64,000 bases of DNA, taken from positions 1-64,000 of the forward strand of contig JAVJOG010000003.1 in assembly GCA_040216885.1 (NCBI GenBank), read 5' to 3'. This stretch comes from Parvibaculum sp040216885. GTDB taxonomy: Bacteria; Pseudomonadota; Alphaproteobacteria; Parvibaculales; Parvibaculaceae. How positions within the stretch are numbered: position 1 is the stretch's first letter; every line of letters begins with the position of its first letter. The notes under the pieces are model-generated. The model had not been told where the DNA came from. It was given only the letters and a program-made list of their open reading frames with translations, and did not search any database. Of the stretch, positions 26,800 through 34,600 are shown one piece after another. The position numbers and the translations under genes are program-made.

Positions 26800-26890
26800 C
26801 TGTCATCGAACTGTCAAAAAACTGTCACAAACGCACTTGTCCCCGGGTTTATCCCGCACCTTGTCCCGCAAAACATCGCGACTTGTCCCC
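26800..26890. repeat. Two phased direct-repeat arrays in a convergent gap
   Basis: CTGTCA occurs at 26800, 26811 and 26822 (exactly 11 bases apart). It is followed by CTTGTCCC at 26836, 26860 and 26882 (24 and 22 bases apart). Both spacings keep the repeats on one face of the helix. The region lies between two convergent genes, so it is not an obvious promoter. Confidence 0.55.
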
Positions 26891-26941
26891 GCCCGTGAAA
26901 GCCGTGGCAAGATTCGAGCATTTTTTGTTTGGCGGCGCGCG

Positions 26942-27721
26942 TCAGGCGTTCTTGACCAGCATCCCGCCATCGACCGGAATGGCGACGCCGTTGAGATAGG
27001 ACGACGCCGGCAGGACGACGCTGAGCGTCACATGCGCGACCTCTTCGGGGTCGCCATAGCGCCTGAGCGGCACGCGGCGCTTGGCGAAGATTTCCTTGTG
27101 CTCGTCGGGAATGTCGGCGGTGATGCCGGTGCGGATCGGGCCGGGGCAGATGCAGTTGCAGGTGACGCCCTCGCGGCCGAGCTCGACGGCAAGCGCCCGC
27201 GTGAGGCCGATGACACCATGCTTGGCCGCCACATAGGTCGAGTTGCCGGGCGTCGCGCCGAAACCTTCCGTGGACGCCACATTGACGATGCGCCCCTCGC
27301 CGGATTTTTTCAGCGACGGCAGCGCCGCGCGCACGAAACGCATATGCGCGGTCAGCATCACGTCGAGGGCGCGCGCCCAGCTTTCCTCGTAGCCCTCCTC
27401 GGCGATGCCGCAAAAAGTCGAGAGCCCGGCATTGTTGACGAGAATGTCGAGCCCGCCGAAACGCGCCTCGACTTCCTTCACGACACGGACGATGCCGGCC
27501 GCGTCCGCGACATCGAGCGCCCAGCCATGCGCCTCGCCGCCCTCGGCCTTGATTTCGGCAACCACCGCATCGATGCGCTCCTGCCGGAGATCGAGCACCG
27601 CGACCTTCGCACCCTCGCCCGCAAAGACATGCGCGGTCGCCCGCCCCATGCCGCTCGCCGCGCCGGTGACCAGCGCCACCTTGCCTTTGATCGAGCGGCT
27701 GAGCTTCCGGATCGGTTCCAT
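26942..27721 (-). CDS. Short-chain dehydrogenase/reductase
   Basis: 259-residue classical SDR. The cofactor motif is TGAASGMGRA at about residues 19-28, with an Asp at the end of beta-2 (VLDLRQERI) favouring NAD(H). NNAG is near residue 96. The catalytic Ser is near residue 150 and the Y-x-x-x-K pair is in TYVAAKHGV. It resembles 3-hydroxybutyrate or 3-oxoacyl dehydrogenases, but the substrate cannot be read from sequence. It is a single gene. Confidence 0.87.
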   Translation of the reverse strand: MEPIRKLSRSIKGKVALVTGAASGMGRATAHVFAGEGAKVAVLDLRQERIDAVVAEIKAEGGEAHGWALDVADAAGIVRVVKEVEARFGGLDILVNNAGLSTFCGIAEEGYEESWARALDVMLTAHMRFVRAALPSLKKSGEGRIVNVASTEGFGATPGNSTYVAAKHGVIGLTRALAVELGREGVTCNCICPGPIRTGITADIPDEHKEIFAKRRVPLRRYGDPEEVAHVTLSVVLPASSYLNGVAIPVDGGMLVKNA

Positions 27722-27797
27722 GGATTGCGTCTCCCCGTTTTGATTTCGTTGGCAGGGAGACTAGCAAAGGAAGCCCTCTGGAAGCGAGCGCGCCCGC

Positions 27798-28004
27798 TTA
27801 CTCCAGCGTGAAGGCGATCTTCAGCTTGACCTGGTAGTGGCCGACCTTGCCGTTCTCGATATGGCCGCGCGTTTCGACGACTTCGAACCAGCGCAGCTCA
27901 CGCAGGTTTTTGGATGCCTTTTCGACGGCGCTCGAAATCGCGTCCTCGATGCTTTTTGGCGAGGAGCCGACGATTTCGACGACCTTGTAGACATGCTCGG
28001 GCAT
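27798..28004 (-). CDS. Dodecin family flavin-binding protein
   Basis: 68-residue dodecin (VYKVVEIVGSSPKSIEDAI start, NLRELRWFEVVETRG in the middle), which forms hollow dodecamers that store or buffer flavins. A GGAGGAATG ribosome binding site precedes the ATG at 28004. The longer upstream open frame is non-coding. The conserved Trp of the flavin-stacking site is present (LRWFEV). Confidence 0.93.
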   Translation of the reverse strand: MPEHVYKVVEIVGSSPKSIEDAISSAVEKASKNLRELRWFEVVETRGHIENGKVGHYQVKLKIAFTLE

Positions 28005-28168
28005 AAGACATTCCTCCGTTTGCGTGTCATTTCGCTCCGGGAGGAAAATGGAACGATTGCGCGGCGCGGCAAGGGAGAGGGCGCGACATAAAAGCTGCCG
28101 CAAAAGCATGGCTTTGACCGCTCCGGTTTGGCAGACTGTCCGGGACGAGAAGAAGGAGGACGCCCCCC

Positions 28169-29650
28169 GTGACCCTTCGCCGCCAAACGACCCTGCGACT
28201 GCGCCAGACGATCTACGCCATATTGGCGGTTTCGGGCGCCGCCCTGTTCGGCGCCGCCGGCACGGCGCAGGAAACCCAACCCCGGGAAACACCCGCCCCG
28301 GAAGCGCCCGCCGAAACGGTGAAGGCGCCGCCGCTGGCCATGCTGACGGTGATCGATGGCGCCATCGGCCCGGCGACGGCAAAGCAGGTGGCGGATGCGG
28401 TGGAGGCGGCCGAGGACGCCCGTGCCGATGTGCTGATCCTGAAGATCGACACGCCGGGCGGGCTCGTGACCTCGACGCGCGAAATCATTTCCTCGATCCT
28501 GGAATCGCAGGTGCCGGTGGCGGGTTATGTGGCGCCCGCCGGCGGACACGCGGCCAGCGCCGGCACCTACATCATCTATGCGACCGCGATCGCCGCGATG
28601 GCGCCCGGCACCAATATCGGCGCGGCAACGCCGGTGACGATCGGCGGCGGCATGCCGGGCCTGCCCTCCCCCGAAGACGCGGCGCCCCAAAAGGACAGCG
28701 GCGAGGACGGCGCGGAAGACGAGGCGCCGGCGCGCAGCTCCCAACCCTCCAACGAGGACGCGATGGCCGCCAAGGCGACCAACGACGCGGTGGCGCATAT
28801 CAGGAGCCTTGCCGAACTGCATGGCCGCAACGCCGACTGGGCCGAGAAGGCAGTGCGCGAGGGTGCAAGTCTCTCGGCGCAGCAGGCGGTGGAGGAAGGC
28901 GTCGTCGAATTCGTCGCCGCCGACATGGGCGAATTGCTGCGCCTGATGCACGGGCGCGAGGTCGCGACATCGATGGGGAGCCGCGTGCTCGACACCGAAG
29001 GCGCCCGCATTGTCGAGATCGAACCGGGCGCGATGACCAAGCTGCTGGCGATCCTCAGCAATCCGAACGTCGCCTTCATCCTGATGCTGATCGGCATCTA
29101 TGGACTGATTTTCGAGTTCTCGAACCCCGGCACGATCGGACCCGGCGTCATCGGCGCGATCTGCCTGCTGCTCGGGCTCTATGCGCTGAACCAGTTGCCG
29201 CTCGACTATGCGGGCCTCGCGCTGATCCTGCTCGGCCTCGCGCTGATGATCACCGAGGCTTTCACGCCGACATTCGGCGTGGTCGGTCTCGGCGGCGTCG
29301 TTGCCTTCGTGCTGGGCGGCGCCATGCTGATCGACAGCGACCAGCCGGAATTTCAATTGTCGTGGAGCGTGATCGCGGGTACGGCCGTGGTGAGCGTGCT
29401 GACGCTGGCGGCGCTGCTCGGCTATGCCTGGCGCGCGCAAACGAGACCGGTGGCAACCGGCAGCGAGGAACTGGCCGGCAAGGAAGCCGAAGTCGTCGAC
29501 TGGGCGAACGGCGAAGGCCATGTCTGGGTGCACAGCGAACGCTGGCGCGCCCGCGGGCCGCACCGGCTCGCGCCCGGCGACAAGGTCAGGATCGAGAAGC
29601 TGGACGGCTTGACGCTGGTGCTGAGCGGCGCCCCGGCCGTGCATGAGTGA
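28169..29650 (+). CDS. NfeD1b/ClpP-class membrane serine protease
   Basis: 493-residue membrane protease. It has a signal/anchor at about residues 13-32, then a ClpP-like domain with DTPGGLV near 94-100 and the nucleophile Ser130 in GGHAASAGTYI; the catalytic Lys is probably in the DAMAAKATNDAV helix. Four to five membrane spans follow, then a C-terminal OB-fold NfeD domain. The start is a GTG behind AGGAGG. It pairs with the slipin gene downstream; relatives cleave the stomatin partner or act in membrane quality control. Confidence 0.92.
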   Translation: MTLRRQTTLRLRQTIYAILAVSGAALFGAAGTAQETQPRETPAPEAPAETVKAPPLAMLTVIDGAIGPATAKQVADAVEAAEDARADVLILKIDTPGGLVTSTREIISSILESQVPVAGYVAPAGGHAASAGTYIIYATAIAAMAPGTNIGAATPVTIGGGMPGLPSPEDAAPQKDSGEDGAEDEAPARSSQPSNEDAMAAKATNDAVAHIRSLAELHGRNADWAEKAVREGASLSAQQAVEEGVVEFVAADMGELLRLMHGREVATSMGSRVLDTEGARIVEIEPGAMTKLLAILSNPNVAFILMLIGIYGLIFEFSNPGTIGPGVIGAICLLLGLYALNQLPLDYAGLALILLGLALMITEAFTPTFGVVGLGGVVAFVLGGAMLIDSDQPEFQLSWSVIAGTAVVSVLTLAALLGYAWRAQTRPVATGSEELAGKEAEVVDWANGEGHVWVHSERWRARGPHRLAPGDKVRIEKLDGLTLVLSGAPAVHE

Positions 29651-29732
29651 GGGAGCGGCGGAAGGAAGCGGGATGTTTCGACCTTTGCCAACAACTCAAA
29701 GCCGGGGTGACGCTTTTATTTTCGGCAGGCAC

Positions 29733-29752
29733 CCGTTTCACGGTTGAAACGG
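29733..29752. other. Stem-loop in the nfeD-slipin gap
   Basis: CCGTTTCA (29733-29740) and TGAAACGG (29745-29752) form a perfect 8-bp stem with a 4-base loop and no U-tract. It lies 41 bases before the slipin start. It may be an operator or an mRNA processing/stability element between the two partner genes. Confidence 0.4.
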
Positions 29753-29792
29753 AACGAACGCACAATCCTGCCAAACAGAACGGAGAGGCCTG

Positions 29793-30542
29793 ATGGGAAA
29801 TCTCGCATTCTATGTCTTCATCGCGGTGCTGGTCGTCGGCTTCCTGAGCTCGGCGATCCGGATTTTGCGCGAATATGAACGCGGTGTCGTCTTCACGCTC
29901 GGACGCTTTACCCGTGTGACCGGGCCCGGCTTCATCATCATCATCCCTGTCATCCAGCAAATGGTGCGGACCGACCTGCGCACCTTTGTCGAGGACGTGC
30001 CGACGCAGGACGTGATTTCGCGCGACAACGTGTCGGTGCGCGTCAACGCGGTGATCTATTACCGGATCGTCGAGCCGCAAAACGCCATCCTCAATGTCGA
30101 GAACTACATGGAGGCGACGAGCCAGCTTGCCCAGACGACGCTGCGCTCGGTGCTGGGCAAGCACGAACTCGACGAAATGCTGGCCGAGCGCGACAAGCTG
30201 AACGCCGACATCCAGGAAATTCTCGACAAGCAGACCGACGCCTGGGGCATCAAGGTCGCCAATGTCGAGATCAAGCATGTCGATATCGACGAGAGCATGA
30301 TCCGCGCCATCGCCAAACAGGCCGAAGCCGAGCGCCTGCGGCGCGCCAAGATCATCAATGCCGAGGGCGAGCAGCAGGCGGCGGAGAAACTGGTGGAAGC
30401 CGGCAGGATTCTCGCCGGCGACCCCCGCGCGATGCAGCTTCGTTATTTTTCGGCGCTTCAGGACATATCGAGCGAAAAGACCAACACCATCGTCTTCCCG
30501 CTGCCGATGGACCTGATGGACGCAATCCGCCGCCGGGATTGA
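29793..30542 (+). CDS. Slipin / stomatin-like SPFH-domain protein
   Basis: 249-residue band-7 protein. One N-terminal membrane helix (residues 3-22) is followed by an SPFH domain (ERGVVFTLGRFTRVTGPGF, QDVISRDNVSVRVNAVIYYR) and a C-terminal coiled coil (EAERLRRAKIINAEGEQQAA). It forms large oligomers in the inner membrane and is the usual partner of NfeD proteases, as its place downstream of one here supports. Confidence 0.93.
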   Translation: MGNLAFYVFIAVLVVGFLSSAIRILREYERGVVFTLGRFTRVTGPGFIIIIPVIQQMVRTDLRTFVEDVPTQDVISRDNVSVRVNAVIYYRIVEPQNAILNVENYMEATSQLAQTTLRSVLGKHELDEMLAERDKLNADIQEILDKQTDAWGIKVANVEIKHVDIDESMIRAIAKQAEAERLRRAKIINAEGEQQAAEKLVEAGRILAGDPRAMQLRYFSALQDISSEKTNTIVFPLPMDLMDAIRRRD

Positions 30543-30572
30543 TCCGGCGCCGAACGCCGTCACGACGGCAGG

Positions 30573-30597
30573 AACCCGCGCCACGAAGCGCGGGTTT
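30573..30597 (+). terminator. Terminator after the slipin gene
   Basis: AACCCGCGC (30573-30581) pairs with GCGCGGGTT (30588-30596) and is followed by a short T-rich stretch, 31 bases past the slipin stop. Confidence 0.65.
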
Positions 30598-30743
30598 CTC
30601 GTGTCGCGCGAAAGGTCCATTCAGGACCGATCCCTGCTCCCCTTGCGCAGGCCTTGCCCGAATAATGCAACCCGGCACAACGCGCGATATTTCGAGTCGC
30701 GGCCCGCGCCTCAGGGCGCGTCAACCGGGGAACGGGCAAACTC

Positions 30744-31259
30744 ATGAGCAATATCCGATATGTTTCCGGCTGGCAGCAGCACGATCCGAAGATCGAGGCC
30801 GATGTCATTGCGGTCTGGCGCGAACAGGGCGTCCTGCCGCCGGGCACCGCGCCCGAGGAGCGCGCGAAGCAGATCTGCGCGGTCGGCTATGACGGCAGGA
30901 AGGTCTGCGGCATCTCGACCGTCGAGATCGCGCCCTACGCGCCGCTGCGCAACAAGCGCTTCGGCTTTCTGCGCGTCTTCACCCTGCCCGATTACAGCCA
31001 GCAGACGGTGGCGATCGGCCTTGCGACCGAATGCCGGGAAATCCTGCGCGCCTGGTCGATCGCCAATCCGGCCGAGCGGCTCGCCGGCATGGCGGCCGTC
31101 TACCAATCGCCGAAACTCGGTCACTACCCGATCGGCGAGAGCGGCCTGACGCTGATCGGCTATACGCGCGAGGGCTATCAGATGCGCGTGATCTGGTTCA
31201 ACCACCTGCGGCTCGACGAACGGGCGGCAGCCACAACAAGCGGAGCAAACGTCGCATGA
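30744..31259 (+). CDS. Uncharacterised protein, possibly GNAT-like
   Basis: 171-residue soluble protein with no signal peptide or membrane span. A beta-alpha pattern (ICAVGYDGRKVCGISTVEI, then FGFLRVFTLPDYSQQTVA, a long helix, and a late LTLIGYTREGYQMRVIWF) is reminiscent of an acetyltransferase fold. I see no clear acetyl-CoA pyrophosphate loop, so this is only a suggestion. Its stop overlaps the start of the next small membrane gene (ATGA), so the two are probably one functional unit. Confidence 0.7.
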   Translation: MSNIRYVSGWQQHDPKIEADVIAVWREQGVLPPGTAPEERAKQICAVGYDGRKVCGISTVEIAPYAPLRNKRFGFLRVFTLPDYSQQTVAIGLATECREILRAWSIANPAERLAGMAAVYQSPKLGHYPIGESGLTLIGYTREGYQMRVIWFNHLRLDERAAATTSGANVA

Positions 31260-31522
31260 CCATCGCCTCTCCCGGCACTTCTCAACCGGCCCATCTTTCC
31301 TATGCGGTGATCGCCGCCGGCACCGTTATCGCCATCGCGCTGGTCGTGACGGCACTGCTGGGCCCGAACGGCAACCCCCGCCTGATGCCCAACCCGCAAG
31401 GCGGCATCTGGGTGCAGAAGGGCAACACGCTCTTCCTCTGCCGCGCCGCGACCGGCGGCGCCGCGCCTTGCGTCAACCTGATCGATGGCAGCACCGTTTC
31501 CTTCGCCGACATCGCCCGCTAG
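31256..31522 (+). CDS. Small single-span membrane protein, unknown
   Basis: 88-residue protein with one hydrophobic helix at about residues 17-38 and a C-terminal ~45-residue tail carrying two cysteines (LFLCRAATGGAAPCVNLI). The cysteines could form a disulfide if the tail is periplasmic. It is translationally coupled to the preceding gene and followed by a strong terminator. I do not recognise the family. Confidence 0.65.
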   Translation: MTIASPGTSQPAHLSYAVIAAGTVIAIALVVTALLGPNGNPRLMPNPQGGIWVQKGNTLFLCRAATGGAAPCVNLIDGSTVSFADIAR

Positions 31523-31545
31523 ATTTCTCCACCGACCCAAACGGA

Positions 31546-31575
31546 AATGGCGCCCCTTGCGGGGCGCCATTTTTG
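31546..31575. terminator. Bidirectional terminator
   Basis: AAATGGCGCCCC and GGGGCGCCATTT form a 12-bp stem with a TTGC loop, followed by Ts on the plus strand and preceded by As. It ends the small-membrane-protein transcript and, from the other side, the autotransporter transcript. Confidence 0.88.
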
Positions 31576-31608
31576 TTGCGAGGGCTGCGGGAGGAGCGCA
31601 GCCGGCGC

Positions 31609-34600
31609 TCAGAAGCCGAAGCGGACCGAGGCGGCGAGGCTCTGCTCGTCGTAGTCGCTCTGGAATTCGCCATCATAGGTGACGCGAAGGCTGAACCGGT
31701 CGGAGGCCTCCCAGGTCAGCCCGCCGCCGATGCCGAAGGAGAGATCGTCGCGCGGCGTCTGCTGCGTGACGAAGGCACCGCCGCCGACAATCGCACCCGT
31801 GATCGCCTCGTCGGGATCGGCAAGCTCGTTGAGGAGCTTGACGCCGAATTCGGGGATCAGCTTGCCGCCGCCGTCGAGCACCGTGGTGTGGCGCAGATTG
31901 ACGCCGGCAACACCCCTGACCGACTCGACCGTGCGGGCATTGACCGCGATCGGCAACGGCCCCGTTTCGGTATAGGCGTCGATGTCGACCCGGTTGTAGC
32001 GCAGGCCAACATTGGGTGTGATGTCCCAGGCGCCGTCCGTGAACATGCGGCCGACCTCGCCGCGGGCGACGAACTGCGAACCGTCGAAGCTCGCGACATT
32101 GACCCCGCCGAGCGAATTGCGGCGGCTGTCGTAGTCGTTGATGCCGTAGCCGAGCGTGCCATTGGCATACCAGGCGCCGGGACGGTAGCTGACATAGCCG
32201 GTGACGCCGTGGCTCGTGATGTCGACGCTCGAATTGGCGCCGGCGCCGTTTTCCTCGACCTCGCTGTCCATGTAGAAGTAGCCGAAGCCGGCGCGGATGC
32301 CGGGCGCGACCTCGCCGTCGACGCCGACGGTGCCGCCCCAGGTGTCGGCGTCGAAGCCGTTGACGGCGCCGGGCGTGTATTTGGCCGTCAGGTAGCCCAT
32401 GCGGCCCCAGAGCGCCCAGTTGCCGCTGCCGCCCAGTATCTCCTCGCCGGCCGCGACGCCGGTTTCCCCGCCTTGCGCGACCGTGAAGCCGCCGCCGGAG
32501 AGCCGGTCCATGATCATGTCGAAGACGAGATCCGTCGTCGTGATCGTGGCGCTGCCCGTGGCATTGCTTTCATCGGGCAACGTGTCCTGGATGACCTTCA
32601 GAAGCGCGGCAAGCTGCTCCTCCTCGGTCTCGAACTGCAGCAGGTACTGGACCAGCGGATTGTCGAGCGGCTGCGACTGGATATAGACGTCGAGCGCGCG
32701 CGCCATGCTGAGTTTGTTCCGCGTCGAGCCTGTCGCCTCCGTTTCGACGTCGAAGGCCGTGTCCTCGACCTCGATGCGGAGGAAGAGGTCGTCGGCGGCG
32801 CCTTCGGTGACGATTTCGTCGTTCATCACCTTCAGGAACTTGAAGAGGATGAGATTGTCGGTGACGGACGCGCCGTCGTCGGTGACGCCGTTCTCGGTAC
32901 CCGCCGAGGCGACCAGCACATCCTCGCCGACGGTCTGCGTGAAGCCGGCCCCCGCATTGACATGGATGGTCGCGCCGGCATCGAAGTGGACGGTGTCGCC
33001 GGAGACGACGCCGCCGCCGGCCGAAGTGAGGCCGGTCTCGAAGGTGCTGCCCTCATTGAAGGCGACGGCGCCCGAGAAGCCGAAGGTGCCTCCGGCCGCA
33101 ACCCTGAGACGTCCGTCGATTTCGGCCGCATCCGCGATCGCATAGGCGCCTTCCGCGGTGGTGGCGAGAATGCCGTCTTCGCCGACCAGGATCGAGCCTT
33201 CGTCGCGCGTATGGATGTTGACGCCGTCGAAGACCGTCGTGCCGCCGTAGAAGCCGACGAAGTGGGCATTCGAGATCGCATAGCCCTCGACGCCGTCGGC
33301 GAAGGTGACGGTGTCGTCCTGCTCGAAATAGACGTGCAGGTCGCCCTCGTATCCGCTGCCGCCATGGATACCCTTGGCGATCGAGACGCCGGTGCCGGAG
33401 ACCGTCACCGTATCCTCGCCCTCGCCGGTGTATATCGCGCCGCCGACCGTGCCGCCATCGACGATGATCGTGTCGTCGCTCTCGCCGAAGGAGGTGTCGA
33501 TGTCGCCCGACACGCTGCCGGTGTTGAGGATATAGGTCGAGCCGAAATCCTCGTAGTCGTAGGCACTGACATGGATGCTCCCCGTCACCGTGCCATGGTT
33601 GAGGATCGAGGCGTATTTGGTGTCGAAGACGTCGATCGCGACGCCGTCGCCGGACGAAATGACGCCGTCCTCGGTGTTGGTGATGTAGACCGTCGGTCCC
33701 GACGCCTGGACGGCGTCGGCGCCTTCGCCGGTCGCCTCGATGGTGCCGGAGTTGTAGATCGTCGTCGTCGCGATATTGGTCGATTCGGCAACGACCGCAT
33801 GCGCCTCGTCGCCCGAGGTCGAGATGGTACCCGAATTGTCGAGCGAAACCGTGCTGCCCTGAAGCTGGACACCTCTGGTCCCGTCGGCCGTCGTTTCGAT
33901 GCTGCCGCGGTTGACGACCGTGGCCTCTTCGAAGGCAAGCAGGCGCACGCCCGCCGCTTTCTCGTTTTCAACCAGAACCGTCGCGTCCTCGTCGTTGAGG
34001 AAGTAGGCGCTTTCCGCTTCTTCGATGTCGACGCGGCCGACGATGGAGCCGTAATTGTAGACCGCGACATCCCCGGACACGTCGATTTCGATGGCGGATT
34101 CGGCGCCCGAGATCGTGCCGGAGTTGTAGACACGAACGATGTCGGACTCGTCGATTCCGATACCGTCATTGTCGTCGGAAAGGATCTGGCCATCCACGGT
34201 GTTCGTGACCGTGACGGCATGACCGAAGGCCCGGATCGCATCCGACGCCTCGCCCGCGCCATGGATCAGACCGGAATTGACGATTTCGACTTCGCCATAT
34301 TCGCCCCCCGCGTAGGCGAGGATGCCATCCGCTTCGTAGCCGGTGGTGACGATAGAGCCGCTGTTGGTCACGGTCGCATCGCCGCCTGCATCGATGTGAA
34401 TGCCGTAAGCATAGTCGCCGGACGTGTCGATAGAACCGGCGTTCTCGACGTCGGCGTCGTCGTCCGCCTCCGCCCGGATACCGACGGCATCCTCGCCATA
34501 GGTCGCGATTTCGCCGCTGTTATAGGCATGGACGTCGTAGCTGTGGGAGTAGACGAAAATGCCATGCGCGCCGTCGCCATGCGTCTCGATGCGGGCGACG

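Noticed and set aside
27821..29644. A 607-codon minus-strand ORF opposite the NfeD protease gene
   Set aside because: It is a shadow of the GC-rich coding strand; the NfeD reading frame has clear catalytic motifs and a ribosome binding site, this one has neither.
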